64,000 nt of DNA from Leidyana gryllorum EB-2025a. Lineage: Eukaryota; Apicomplexa. Under the pieces are notes generated by a model. It saw only the letters and a list, made by a program, of their open reading frames with translations. It had not been told where the DNA came from and did not search any database. Position 1 is the first letter of the stretch, and each line of letters starts with the position of its first letter. Location of the stretch: the NCBI GenBank assembly GCA_048772705.1, contig JBLWGC010000217.1:1-64000 (forward strand). The letters are read 5' to 3'. Shown here one piece after another: positions 32,500 through 41,027 of the stretch. A program made the position numbers and the translations under genes.

Positions 32500-32573
32500 G
32501 GCTGTTCGGTCTAGTGGTATGATCCTTCCTTAGGGGGTGGAAGGAGTCCTGGGTTCGATTCCTAAAACAGCCT
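32500..32573 (+). tRNA. tRNA-Pro with 9-nt anticodon loop
   Basis: 74 nt; stem CTTCC/GGAAG encloses TTAGGGGGT, two G longer than normal. T stem 3' side mutated (CCTAA). A T5 run follows directly. Confidence 0.8.
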
Positions 32574-32661
32574 TTTTGCTAGCCGCTGACGAGGGTCTGG
32601 GAGAGTTGATACACGCATCCCCTGTCTCAAATATGATAACGAGTCCGCCTACCACGTCACT

Positions 32662-32697
32662 CGACAGCTGCTAGATTCGAACCAGTGGGGCCAGGCG
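32662..32697 (-). pseudogene. tRNA-Ser 3' fragment
   Basis: Acceptor end, T arm and part of the variable arm of Ser; block K. Confidence 0.6.
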
Positions 32698-32741
32698 ATA
32701 CTGACGACTCAGGTGTTTAAGACAGTGAGGCTGTGGGTTGT

Positions 32742-32814
32742 GCGGTGGTGGCGCAATGGATAGCGTGTTGCCCTCCGGAGGCAAAGGTTGTGGGTTCGAA
32801 TCCCGCCCACCATT
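32742..32814 (+). tRNA. trnR-CCG: tRNA-Arg (CCG)
   Basis: 73 nt, stem TTGCC/GGCAA, loop CTCCGGA; one acceptor C-A mismatch absent from the 59.5 kb copy. Confidence 0.88.
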
Positions 32815-33133
32815 CTCGTAGTCCCGCTCAACCGTGGAATCGAGAAGAGTGGCTGCCATTCGGAGCCGTGCAGACTTGCGCCATCCAAACTCAAGTTTGG
32901 CACCGCAGGCCACCGCGATCTGTGCCGCAGTGTTGAGCTTGAGGGCTCGAAGTGCCACTGTTGAGGAACCGAGGCTGGAAAAGTTCACTTGGGTTTAGCG
33001 GATAGGCGGCTATCCCAAGTGCCAGAGAGGTGACTTTGCAGGCCAAATGTGCGGGGGTCGATACCAGGTCGGGGAGCTCTCGAAAAAAGACGCCTGTGAA
33101 TCATTTCTATAAGTGTGTCCCCCTGCGGGCGCT
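32815..33133. other. Spacer with Leu-CAA-like relic
   Basis: No intact gene. Near 32.87-32.91 kb, GCAGACTTGCGCC and CCAAACTCAAGTTTGG recall the variable and anticodon arms of Leu-CAA; the rest is unassigned. Confidence 0.45.
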
Positions 33134-33187
33134 CACCAGTGCGTCGTTTCGATCGACGGAACTTTGGGTCATGAGCCCAACACTCTC
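33134..33187 (-). pseudogene. tRNA-iMet, 5' part lost
   Basis: Loop CTCATGA (anticodon stays CAT) and T loop ATCGAAA identify it; the D arm is scrambled. Confidence 0.65.
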
Positions 33188-33231
33188 CTCGTGTCTCTCT
33201 GAGTGCTACAGCCTCTGTCGATCTTTCGACT

Positions 33232-33302
33232 GCACTTGTGGTCTGACGGCAAAATGCGACCGTGCTGAAGGTCGTAACGCGGACTGAGTTCCCGCAGGTG
33301 CA
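33232..33302 (+). pseudogene. tRNA-Gly-like, degenerate
   Basis: 71 nt; acceptor GCACTTG/CAGGTGC pairs as in Gly-TCC, but loop and T arm are lost. Confidence 0.65.
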
Positions 33303-33315
33303 GCCGTATGCAAGT

Positions 33316-33382
33316 CGGACGACCTGTCTATCGATCTCATCTGGCATGTCAATGAGCACTCTACTCTTTGAGCTAGCGGTCT
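33316..33382 (-). pseudogene. tRNA-Ala-like, degenerate
   Basis: Ala layout with D arm readable; loop TTGACAT, T stem broken. Confidence 0.58.
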
Positions 33383-33511
33383 CCAGCTTAGAAGAGCTAT
33401 TGCATGCCCTGCTTGATGAGTGGACGATTGCCCGTTGAGAATCTGCGGAACGCTGCTGGCAAGCTCGGGTCGCACGGCTGTGAGGGATGACACCAAATGT
33501 CACAACCTCTC

Positions 33512-33584
33512 TGCCTCGGCCGTGGATCGAACACGGGACTTCCAGATCTTCAGTCTGGCGCTCTCCCAACTGAGCTACCGAGGC
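33512..33584 (-). tRNA. trnF-GAA: tRNA-Phe (GAA)
   Basis: 73 nt, intact. Confidence 0.94.
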
Positions 33585-33699
33585 GGTAGGTAGTCACGGA
33601 AGGCGGTGAGGATGAGCACCTACCGCGGCCGTATGTGGGGCCACTGCCCGCTCAAAATGCGAGGACTTCTGGGGTTGGAGGCGGGCGTGTTTACTAGCG

Positions 33700-33770
33700 T
33701 CCGAGATAGTATAGTGGTCAGTATTCCGCCTGTCACGCGGAAGACCCGGGTTCGATTCCCGGTCTCGAAA
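33700..33770 (+). tRNA. tRNA-Asp (GTC), one-base deletion
   Basis: 71 nt; one T lost before the anticodon stem and acceptor end TCTCGAA. Confidence 0.85.
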
Positions 33771-33825
33771 CGCAGGTGGTTTCGCTTAAGATTCTCTGCT
33801 TCGGTTCTCGCTGAAAGTTGCGAGC

Positions 33826-33897
33826 TACAGCCACCGAGGATCGAATTCGGGACTTCTGCGTGCGAAGCAGACGTCGTAACCACTAGACCATTGCTGC
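33826..33897 (-). tRNA. tRNA-Val body with CGC anticodon
   Basis: 72 nt; loop TTCGCAC, stem paired, variable region one base short. Acceptor GCAGCAA as at 26.3 kb. Confidence 0.8.
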
Positions 33898-33959
33898 ACG
33901 GATGGTCCCCGCAGCCCAAGACATGGCGAAGTTTCAGGGAGTAGTGAGGACCAGTTTCA

Positions 33960-34031
33960 AGGTCGCGCCGCGAATCGAACCCAGGTCGGGAGATTCAGAG
34001 TCTCCAGTGCTAACCACTACACGACGCAACC
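33960..34031 (-). tRNA. trnQ-CTG: tRNA-Gln (CTG)
   Basis: 72 nt; one T-stem mismatch. Confidence 0.91.
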
Positions 34032-34040
34032 GGCTCAGCC

Positions 34041-34070
34041 CTCCAGTGCTAAACACTACACCAAGTAACC
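34041..34070 (-). pseudogene. tRNA-Gln 5' partial duplicate
   Basis: Tandem repeat of the D arm and 5' acceptor of the adjacent Gln with three changes. Confidence 0.72.
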
Positions 34071-34173
34071 GATCAGCCCATCCAAAAGAGTCGGTAGAAT
34101 CATCCGGGCTAGCGTTCCCAACTGGACACATGCAACACGCGTCTCTCTACTGACCTTTGAAATATTGTAACTG

Positions 34174-34245
34174 ACTCTGGTATCTTCGTCGGCAGAGTGT
34201 GTGATTGTAAAATGCAAACTCGGAAATCCGGGCTCTGAGGCAACC
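34174..34245 (+). pseudogene. tRNA-like unit, family N (Asn-related)
   Basis: 72 nt; stem TGTGA/ATGCA around TTGTAAA; T arm unpaired. Confidence 0.55.
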
Positions 34246-34347
34246 TTCACACATACTGCGGTGCCCGAGTCTAGCCAAGGGGTAAAGGGCACACTTGAAA
34301 GCTTTCAACTCTGTAGTAAAAAAGCGGCACTTGCAGACTACGAAGTT

Positions 34348-34420
34348 TGGACGACCTGGGCATCGATCCCAGTACCTCTCGCATGCTAAGCGAGCGCTCT
34401 ACCATTTGAGCTAGTCGCCC
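34348..34420 (-). tRNA. trnA-AGC: tRNA-Ala (AGC)
   Basis: 73 nt, intact. Confidence 0.94.
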
Positions 34421-34509
34421 TTTGTGCAGACCCCGTCGCATTTTGTTGATTCTCAACATCGTATGACCACTCTCGCGACTGTGCTCACCGCGTTGCACGA
34501 CCGACAGGC

Positions 34510-34581
34510 GGCTGTTTGGTCTAGTGGTATGATTCTTCCTTCGGGTGGAAGAAGTCCTGGGTTCGATTCCCAGAACAGCCC
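34510..34581 (+). tRNA. trnP-CGG: tRNA-Pro (CGG)
   Basis: 72 nt, intact. Confidence 0.94.
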
Positions 34582-34661
34582 GTTGGTTGTCGGTTGACCC
34601 GACGCTCTATCTCAGATCAAGAGGGTACGGCTCTCGGCTAAAGCTGCAGCTGAGGAAGTTG

Positions 34662-34734
34662 TCCACTGTAGTCTAAGTGGCTAGGATATGCGGCTCTCAC
34701 CCGCACGATCTGGGTTCAAGTCCCGGCAGTGGAA
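34662..34734 (+). tRNA. trnE-CTC: tRNA-Glu (CTC)
   Basis: 73 nt, loop CTCTCAC; one T-stem mismatch. Block B copy that differs in anticodon from its TTC relatives. Confidence 0.91.
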
Positions 34735-34810
34735 GTCATTGGACCATTCGAGCAAAGTGCGTCAGAAATCCCCGTCAATAGTGACTGATTCGTGATCTTT
34801 GGCTTGCATT

Positions 34811-34882
34811 GCCTTCTTAGCTTAGGGGCAGAGCATTCGCTTAGTAAGCGAAAGGTCGCCGGTTCGATTCCGGCAGAAGGCT
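34811..34882 (+). tRNA. trnT-AGT: tRNA-Thr (AGT)
   Basis: 72 nt, intact. Confidence 0.94.
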
Positions 34883-34937
34883 CGACTGCATCGAATGGGT
34901 ACCTGCAAGCTTATCGCAACTCCAATCATCGTAGCTG

Positions 34938-35010
34938 AGCCTCGTAGCTCAGCCATCAGAGTGTAAGTCTCTTAGCCACGAAGTCGCAGGTTTGGAACCT
35001 GCCAGTACCT
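34938..35010 (+). pseudogene. tRNA-like unit, family O (Asn-related)
   Basis: 73 nt, identical in sequence plan to the 3.77 kb copy. Confidence 0.6.
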
Positions 35011-35025
35011 GACGCACCCACAGCG

Positions 35026-35095
35026 CTCTGTTTGGTCCAGTTATATATTCTTCCTTTGGTGGAAGAAGTCCTGGGTTCGATTCCCAGAACAGCCC
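35026..35095 (+). pseudogene. tRNA-Pro (TGG) with 6-nt loop
   Basis: 70 nt; loop TTTGGT has lost one G, and the A box reads CCAGTTATAT. Confidence 0.72.
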
Positions 35096-35233
35096 GTTTG
35101 ATAGTTGTTGACTCAATGCCACGTCTCTCCAAGGTCGGCTTCTATATGCGGCTCCCACTCTTACAATGCCGGATGAAGTCCAGACCAGCTGAGACAAAAT
35201 CTGAGTTGCACCAGTTGTGAGGGGCTGGAACTG

Positions 35234-35305
35234 CTCCGAGACCGGGAATCGAACACGGGTCTTCCGCGTGACAGGCGGAAATACTAATCACTATACTATC
35301 TCGGA
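35234..35305 (-). tRNA. trnD-GTC: tRNA-Asp (GTC)
   Basis: 72 nt; T stem one mismatch (CGTGTTCG). Confidence 0.9.
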
Positions 35306-35383
35306 CGCTAGTAAACACGCCGGCCTCCAACCCCAGAACTCCTCGCATTTTGAATTTCACGGACAGGAAACGGGTAACACTTC

Positions 35384-35433
35384 GGCAAGATGGCCGAGTG
35401 CTGTGTGCAAGCCGCCGTCCGAAAATGCGGGCG
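35384..35433 (+). pseudogene. tRNA-Leu, D-arm deleted and 3' truncated
   Basis: Same lesion as at 20.1 kb. Confidence 0.65.
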
Positions 35434-35466
35434 GATGATCGCAACCATGTTTAGGCTAATGACTGA

Positions 35467-35538
35467 AGCCTCCTGCCGGAATCGAACCAGCGACCTTTCG
35501 CTTACAAAGCGAATGCTCTGCCCCTAAGCTAAGGAGGC
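35467..35538 (-). tRNA. trnT-TGT: tRNA-Thr (TGT)
   Basis: 72 nt; T stem CTGGT/GCCGG one weak pair. Confidence 0.92.
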
Positions 35539-35602
35539 ATTCCCTGTCTCGACCCATATGAGTTTTTGATGCTGGGAATTGCATCATGTCCACCACATCG
35601 CA

Positions 35603-35684
35603 CGACAACTGCTGGATTTGAACCAGCGCGGGCCAGGCCCGGTAGATTTCGAGTCTACCCCCTTAACCACTCGGGCAAGTTGCC
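35603..35684 (-). tRNA. trnS-CGA: tRNA-Ser (CGA)
   Basis: 82 nt; single variable-arm change. Confidence 0.93.
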
Positions 35685-35793
35685 ACCTGTCGAACTCGGC
35701 ATTTTGCGGCCAGTGATGTCACATACGGTTCGGCAAGCTTGACTAGGACCCCAAACCGTTGTGAAAAAGTGCCAGCGAGTAAGAGATGTCGTC

Positions 35794-35875
35794 GGCAAGG
35801 TGGCCGAGTGGTTAAGGCGGCGGCCTGCTAAGCCGTTGGGTTCCACCCGCGTGAGTTCGAATCTCACCCTTGTCG
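35794..35875 (+). tRNA. trnS-GCT: tRNA-Ser (GCT)
   Basis: 82 nt, intact; block A. Confidence 0.94.
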
Positions 35876-36032
35876 GTAGCATTCGGGGAGAGCGCAACTG
35901 GTTGAATGATTGAACTGAGGTTTTTGCCCGACTCGAATCCAACTCTTTACGCTGGGGTCTGTATACAAGACCCGTGTTGCATGTGTCCAGTTGAGGAAGC
36001 GCTAGTCCGACTCTTCTGGGATGGGCTGAACC

Positions 36033-36101
36033 GGTTGCGTCCTTGGTGGTTAGCACTCGACACTTTGGATTTTCCGACCTGGGTTCGATCCCGGCGCGAT
36101 G
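36033..36101 (+). pseudogene. tRNA-Gln-like (TTG), acceptor truncated
   Basis: Body as at 20.7 kb; the 3' acceptor strand ends at GCGCGATG. Confidence 0.68.
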
Positions 36102-36162
36102 AACTGGTCCTCACTACTCCCTGAAGCTTCGCCACTTCTCTTGGGCTGCGGGGACCATCCAT

Positions 36163-36235
36163 GCAGTCATGGTCTAGTGGTTACGACGTGTGCTTAACAC
36201 GCAGAAGGTCCCGAGTTCGATCCTCGGTGGCTGTA
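36163..36235 (+). tRNA. trnV-AAC: tRNA-Val (AAC)
   Basis: 73 nt; mismatches in acceptor (GCAGTCA) and anticodon stem (TGTGC). Confidence 0.86.
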
Positions 36236-36290
36236 GCTTGCAACTTTCAGCGGGCACCAAAAAAGACAATCTTAAGCGAGATCAACTGTG

Positions 36291-36362
36291 CTCCGAGACC
36301 GGGAATCGAACCCGGGTCTTCCGCGTGACAGGCGGAAATACTAACCACTATACTATCTCGGA
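36291..36362 (-). tRNA. trnD-GTC: tRNA-Asp (GTC)
   Basis: 72 nt, intact; its block A counterpart at 1.08 kb carries GCC. Confidence 0.94.
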
Positions 36363-36455
36363 CGCTCCGAACACACCGGCCTGAAACCCCAAAAGTCCTT
36401 CCATCTTGAGATCCAGGGATAGAAAACGCGTGGAGCGGCGAGCCAACAACATCCC

Positions 36456-36535
36456 GGCAAGATGACCGAGTGGTCTGAGGCGGTGTGCTCAGACCGGAGT
36501 CTGAAAGGTCGTGGGTTCGAATCCCACTTTTGTCA
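36456..36535 (+). tRNA. trnL-CAG: tRNA-Leu (CAG)
   Basis: 80 nt; CTCAGAC loop, stem mismatched as in other block A Leu genes. Confidence 0.84.
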
Positions 36536-36571
36536 GGCTGCGCCCCAAACGGGAAAAACATAGAGTCCGGT

Positions 36572-36643
36572 TGAGCCCAGAGTGATTCGAACACCCAACC
36601 TTCTGATCTGGAGTCAGGCGCGCTACCGTTGCCCCATAGGCCC
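36572..36643 (-). tRNA. trnW-CCA: tRNA-Trp (CCA)
   Basis: 72 nt; D arm GGGGCAACGG and one anticodon-stem change. Confidence 0.87.
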
Positions 36644-36695
36644 AAAACCATCCCCCGTTCCAGACTCATTTACCGGCAATCGGCCCGCTTCTTAC

Positions 36696-36724
36696 GCGTG
36701 ACATGCGAAAATAGTAACCACTAT
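36696..36724 (-). pseudogene. tRNA-Asp 5' fragment
   Basis: Shortest form of the block A Asp relic; acceptor lost. Confidence 0.5.
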
Positions 36725-36798
36725 GAACAGGCCACGGACATTCCATTCGTTCAGAAAACGGCCGTTACCGTGTACGAGCTTCAACAACAAGGTGTCAC

Positions 36799-36869
36799 GC
36801 ATCTGTGGTCTAGTGGTAGAATGTCTCGTTGCCATCGAGACGACCCGGGTTCGATTCCCGGCAGATGCA
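36799..36869 (+). tRNA. trnG-GCC: tRNA-Gly (GCC)
   Basis: 71 nt, intact. Confidence 0.94.
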
Positions 36870-36944
36870 GATGACACATGGTTGCTTTTCCACCATTCAG
36901 AAATTCAAGCGTGAGTTGGTGTTTAACCCTCCAACCACATCGCA

Positions 36945-37026
36945 CGACAACTGCTGGATTTGAACCAGCGCGGGCCCGGCCCAGTAGATTTCTAGTCTAC
37001 CCCCTTAACCACTCGGGCAAGTTGCC
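36945..37026 (-). tRNA. trnS-AGA: tRNA-Ser (AGA)
   Basis: 82 nt, intact. Confidence 0.94.
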
Positions 37027-37094
37027 CTTGTCCAACTTGGCATTTTGCGGCCAATGGCTTCACATACGGTTCAGCAAGCTTTACTAGGACTGCT

Positions 37095-37160
37095 CGCGCC
37101 GCCCGAACCCGCGGTTCTCCCTTCAAAAGTCTTGCGCTCTACCGACGGAGTTGGGGCGGC
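37095..37160 (-). pseudogene. Lys-like 66-nt unit lacking T-arm 3' side
   Basis: TTT form; last member of this block A copy. Confidence 0.7.
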
Positions 37161-37237
37161 AAGAAAGCTCGGACTTGGTAACAAATTCCAGTCGTATTGA
37201 TGGTGGAATCTTTCCGAGACGGTTCGGCTCTCGGCCG

Positions 37238-37290
37238 TAGGATATGCGGCTTTCACCCGCACGATCCGGGTTCAAGTCCCGGCAGTGGAA
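37238..37290 (+). pseudogene. tRNA-Glu (TTC), 5' truncated
   Basis: Acceptor 5' strand and A box missing: the upstream flank joins directly to TAGGATATGCGG. Confidence 0.82.
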
Positions 37291-37366
37291 GTCATTGAAG
37301 TACTCGAGCAAAGTGCTCCACTAATCTCCGTCAGTAGCCATCGTTTCGTTATCTCCAACTTACATT

Positions 37367-37438
37367 GCCTTCTTAGCTTAGGGGCAGAGCATTCGCTTAG
37401 TAAGCGAAAGGTCGCCGATTTGATTCCGGCAGAAGGCT
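37367..37438 (+). tRNA. trnT-AGT: tRNA-Thr (AGT)
   Basis: 72 nt; T stem and loop CGATTTGATT slightly weakened. Confidence 0.88.
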
Positions 37439-37487
37439 TTGCTCACGACCCAATCAATTCTATAACTGTTTCCCTCCTGCGCACACT

Positions 37488-37559
37488 TAGCAGTGCGTCG
37501 TTTCGATCGACGAACCTTTGGGTTATGAGCCCAACACTCTTCCACTGAGCTACACTGCT
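37488..37559 (-). tRNA. trniM-CAT: tRNA-iMet (CAT), initiator
   Basis: 72 nt; one variable/T-stem change (GGTTCGTCG). Convergent with Thr. Confidence 0.92.
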
Positions 37560-37694
37560 CAGTCTGCAACATGGAAGAGGGAACCGAAATGCGATTCTTG
37601 AGATGTTAATGGCTTTGAGTGCCGAAGTGGGCCAACGAGGTGGCTGTGTTGGCTGTGAGGGCAACTTGTCCCGTCGGGTCAACCGACAACCAAC

Positions 37695-37765
37695 GGGCTG
37701 TTCTGGGAATCGAACCCAGGACTCCTTCCACCCAAGGAAGGATCATACCACTAGACCAAACAGCC
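37695..37765 (-). tRNA. tRNA-Pro with 6-nt loop
   Basis: 71 nt; loop TTGGGT lost one base, so AGG or TGG cannot be told apart; rest intact. Confidence 0.78.
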
Positions 37766-37898
37766 GACTGGTCGGTCGTGCAACCCGCTGAGGACATTTG
37801 ACCTGGTGGTCATACTATGTTGAGAACCAACAAATGCGATGGGTCTGCACAACAAAATAGAAGGACTTTTGGGGTTTCAGGCCGGTTTGTTCGGAGCG

Positions 37899-37970
37899 TC
37901 CGAGATAGTATAGTGGTTAGTATTTCCGCCTGTCACGCGGAAGACCCGGGTTCGATTTCCGGTCTCGAAG
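37899..37970 (+). tRNA. trnD-GTC: tRNA-Asp (GTC)
   Basis: 72 nt; acceptor end TCTCGAA, one T-stem change. Confidence 0.9.
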
Positions 37971-38025
37971 CACACTTGATTTCGCTTAAGGTTCTCCCCT
38001 TTGGTTCCCGCTGAAAGTTGCGAGC

Positions 38026-38098
38026 TACAGCCACCGAGGATCGAACTCGGGACCTTCTGCGTGTGAAGCAGACGTCGTGACCACTAGACCATGGCTGC
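38026..38098 (-). tRNA. trnV-CAC: tRNA-Val (CAC)
   Basis: 73 nt, loop TTCACAC, intact. Confidence 0.93.
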
Positions 38099-38161
38099 AG
38101 AGAAGGTCCCGCAGACCAAGAGAAGTGGCGAGGTTTTACGAAGTACTGAGTACTAGTTTTG

Positions 38162-38233
38162 AGGTCGCGCCGGGAATCGAACGCAGGTCGGGAGATTCAG
38201 AGTCTCCAGTGCTAACCACTACACCACGCAACC
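38162..38233 (-). tRNA. trnQ-CTG: tRNA-Gln (CTG)
   Basis: 72 nt; one T-stem mismatch. Confidence 0.92.
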
Positions 38234-38353
38234 CATTCAGTCCTTCCCAAAAAAGAGTTGATAGAGCCATCCGGACTAGCGCTCCCTCAACTAGATCATC
38301 AGGATACGTGTTTCCAGAGACACACGCCTTTTTTCCCAGTCCGCAGGCTCCGT

Positions 38354-38426
38354 GCAGCCATGGTCTAGTGGTCACGACGTCTGCTTCACACGCAGAAGGT
38401 CCCGAGTCCGATCCTCGGTGGCTGTA
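38354..38426 (+). tRNA. trnV-CAC: tRNA-Val (CAC)
   Basis: 73 nt; T loop TCCGATC. Confidence 0.91.
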
Positions 38427-38481
38427 GCTCGCAACTTTCAGCGATATCCGAAAGAAACAATCCTAAGCGCAACCAACTGTG

Positions 38482-38521
38482 CTCCGAGACCGGGAATCGA
38501 TCTTGGTTTTCCGCGTGATAG
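38482..38521 (-). pseudogene. tRNA-Asp (ATC) 3' half
   Basis: Acceptor 3' strand, weakened T arm and CTATCAC loop; 5' half deleted. Confidence 0.72.
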
Positions 38522-38616
38522 ATCCTCTGGATACGCTGGCCCCCAACCCCAGAAGTTCTTCCATTTTGAGATTCCACGGATAGAAAACGCGTGGAGCGGC
38601 GAGCCAACAACATTTC

Positions 38617-38696
38617 GGCAAGATGGCCGAGTGGTCCAAGGCGCTGTGTTCAGGCCGCAGTCCGAAAGGGCGTGGGTTCGAATCCCACTCTAGTCA
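38617..38696 (+). tRNA. trnL-CAG: tRNA-Leu (CAG)
   Basis: 80 nt; acceptor end TCTAGTC has one mismatch. Confidence 0.91.
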
Positions 38697-38754
38697 GCCG
38701 TTGTATCGGCTCGGTCAGCCACTGGATGCAATAGGTCTTCCATGTAGAGCGGAT

Positions 38755-38827
38755 GGGCGGCTAGCTCAGATGGTAGAGCGCTCGCTTTGCATGCGAGAGG
38801 TACTGGGATCGATACCCAGGTCGTCCA
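38755..38827 (+). tRNA. trnA-TGC: tRNA-Ala (TGC)
   Basis: 73 nt, loop TTTGCAT, acceptor GGGCGGC. Confidence 0.92.
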
Positions 38828-39005
38828 AACTTTGTAGTGCTGCAACTGGCGCTATTTGACTACAGAGCTGAGAGCTTTAAGGGTGCCCTGTAGCCCTTGA
38901 ATAGACTTGGGCACCGCACTTCAACTCGACATGCGCAGCAGTGGCCCCCATACAGCTAGCAAGCTTGCCTCGGTCGAAACGGAACGTCTTCCGGGTGCGA
39001 GGCTA

Positions 39006-39041
39006 TGATGCGGATGGCCATATCCATTAGACCACCGCACC
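39006..39041 (-). pseudogene. tRNA-Arg, internal deletion
   Basis: Same collapsed form as at 21.9 kb, upstream of Glu. Confidence 0.68.
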
Positions 39042-39072
39042 ATAGACAAGCTTTGGTCATCTCGGGAGCTTG

Positions 39073-39145
39073 TCCACTGTAGTCTAAGTGGCTAGGATAT
39101 GCCGCTTTCACCCGCACGATCCGGGTTCAAGTCCCGGCAGTGGAA
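39073..39145 (+). tRNA. trnE-TTC: tRNA-Glu (TTC)
   Basis: 73 nt; one anticodon-stem mismatch (TGCCG). Confidence 0.91.
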
Positions 39146-39213
39146 GTTACTCGAGCAAAGTGCTCCAGTATTCCCCGTCAATAGTAACTGATTCGTGATC
39201 TTCGGCTTGTATT

Positions 39214-39285
39214 GCCTTCTTAGCTTAGGGGCAGAGCATTCGCTTAGTAAGCGAAAGGTCGCCGGTTCGATTCCGGCAGAAGGCT
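39214..39285 (+). tRNA. trnT-AGT: tRNA-Thr (AGT)
   Basis: 72 nt, intact. Confidence 0.94.
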
Positions 39286-39407
39286 TGCTCACGAGCTTAA
39301 GCTTTTCTGGCTGGTCTCTCAGATCTCGATAACGACCTGAGAGGGCTGCAAAATTCTTCGGTAGAAGATGAAGGATCTCCCTACTAACCTCTGAAAGATT
39401 GTCACTG

Positions 39408-39480
39408 GGTCTTGTAGCTCAGTCGGCAGAGCGTGTGGCTGTTAACCACAAAGTCGCAGGTTCGAAACCTGCCAGGACCG
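39408..39480 (+). tRNA. trnN-GTT: tRNA-Asn (GTT)
   Basis: 73 nt, intact. Confidence 0.94.
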
Positions 39481-39581
39481 GGTGCTGCGGCACCGTACTC
39501 TCTAGACGGCACTTGTGCTCTTGGACCCTTCCAAGGTCGTAAATATGTATTTAAATACCGGCAGTTGCAGACTACGAAGTT

Positions 39582-39654
39582 TGGACGACCTGGGCATCGA
39601 TCCCAGTACCTCTCGCATGCTAAGCGAGCGCTCTACCATTTGAGCCAGTAGCCC
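39582..39654 (-). tRNA. trnA-AGC: tRNA-Ala (AGC)
   Basis: 73 nt; acceptor GGGCTAC and A box TGGCTC. Confidence 0.89.
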
Positions 39655-39743
39655 ATTGTGGAGACCCCATTGCATTTTTTTGTTCTCAACATCGTATGAC
39701 CACTCTCTCGACTGTACCCAGCGGGTTGAACCACCGGCTAGGC

Positions 39744-39815
39744 GGCTGTTTGGTCTAGTGGTATGATCCTTCCTTAGGGTGGAAGGAGTCCTGGGTTCGA
39801 TTCCCAGAACAGCCC
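39744..39815 (+). tRNA. trnP-AGG: tRNA-Pro (AGG)
   Basis: 72 nt, intact. Confidence 0.94.
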
Positions 39816-39911
39816 GTCTGATAGTTGTTGACGCAACAGGGCACTCGACCCATACAGCTAAGACAGGATCTGAGTTGTTGACTCAACAGGCTGCAACCCG
39901 GCCATTCGTCC

Positions 39912-39984
39912 AGACGCTACTGGGACTCGAACCCAGAATCCCCGGTTCCGTAGACCGATGCCATATCCATTAGGCCATAGCGCC
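39912..39984 (-). tRNA. trnR-ACG: tRNA-Arg (ACG)
   Basis: 73 nt, intact; block J. Confidence 0.94.
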
Positions 39985-40105
39985 GACTAGCGGAGCCGTC
40001 AAATGGGAGTGTGTAGCGATCAAGACAGGACATGGGCAGCTACGCCCGATGGTGGGTGTGGGCAGACTTCACCCACATCTCCCATTCGAGACATCGGGGA
40101 CATAC

Positions 40106-40178
40106 TATCCAAGCCAGGATTCGGGCCTGGGTATGCACGGCCACAACTTGCTGTTGTAAGCACCTAGACGACCCGGAC
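40106..40178 (-). pseudogene. tRNA-His (GTG), degenerate
   Basis: 73 nt; loop TTGTGGC retained, D arm and stem as at 10.3 kb. Confidence 0.7.
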
Positions 40179-40254
40179 AATCTTCAAGTGAGGCTGGTGG
40201 GTACCAAAGCCACTTAAGATGTCGGGCTATCGGGTTTTTTGTCCTTGCATTCCT

Positions 40255-40327
40255 GCCGCCCTAGCTCAGTCGGTAGAGCGCAAGACTTTTAATCTTGCAG
40301 TCGCGGGTTCGAGCCCCGCGGGCGGTG
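40255..40327 (+). tRNA. trnK-TTT: tRNA-Lys (TTT)
   Basis: 73 nt, stem CAAGA/TCTTG, loop CTTTTAA, T stem GCGGG/CCCGC; G73. A T6 run lies about 15 nt upstream of the gene. Confidence 0.94.
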
Positions 40328-40387
40328 CAAATCAATGTCTCTGGGAGTAGGAATGGAACCGTTGCCTACAAGCACACTCTGCTGGAT

Positions 40388-40460
40388 TTCCACTGCCGGG
40401 ACTTGAACCCGGATCGTGCGGGTGAGAGCCGCATATCCGAGCCATTTAGACTACAGTGGA
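40388..40460 (-). tRNA. trnE-CTC: tRNA-Glu (CTC)
   Basis: 73 nt; A box AAATGGC and one D-stem change. Confidence 0.9.
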
Positions 40461-40541
40461 CAACTTCCTCAGCTGCAGCTTTGGACGAAAGCCGTGCCAT
40501 CTTGAGATGAGATGGAGCGTCGGGTCAACCGACAAGCAACG

Positions 40542-40613
40542 GGGCTGTTCTGGGAATCGAACCCAGGACTTCTTCCACCCGAAGGAAGAATCATACCACT
40601 AGACCAAACAGCC
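40542..40613 (-). tRNA. trnP-CGG: tRNA-Pro (CGG)
   Basis: 72 nt, intact. Confidence 0.94.
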
Positions 40614-40746
40614 GCCTGTCGGTCGTGCAACCTGCTGAGTACAGTTGAGATAGTGGTCATACTATGTCGAGAACCAACAAATGCGATGGGGTCTGCTCAA
40701 CAAAATGGAAAGACTTTTGGAGTTGGAGGCCGGCGTATTTAGAGCG

Positions 40747-40817
40747 GCCGAGATAGTCTAGTGGTTAGTATTTCCGCCTATCACGCGCAACACCAGGTTC
40801 GATTCCCGGTCTCGGAG
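40747..40817 (+). tRNA. tRNA-Asp body with ATC anticodon
   Basis: 71 nt; loop CTATCAC, G1 start, one T-arm base missing. Confidence 0.78.
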
Positions 40818-40900
40818 CACACCTGGTTGCGGCGCGACCTCAAAACTAGTCTTCACTTCGTGAAACCTCGCCACTTCTCTTGGTCTGCGGGACCTTCGCT

Positions 40901-40973
40901 GCCGCCATGGTCTAGTGGTCACGACGTCTGCTTAACACGCAGAAGGTCCCGAGTTCGATCCTCGGTGGCTGTA
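40901..40973 (+). tRNA. trnV-AAC: tRNA-Val (AAC)
   Basis: 73 nt; acceptor GCCGCCA mismatched at position 3. Confidence 0.9.
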
Positions 40974-41027
40974 AACTCGCGTTTGTCAGGTGAGCACCAC
41001 GAAATCTAAAGCGGAAGAACGAAGTGT

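Noticed and set aside
32985-33569. Long open frame as a protein gene
   Set aside because: It overlaps an intact Phe gene and several tRNA relics on both strands; no domain or conserved reading seen.
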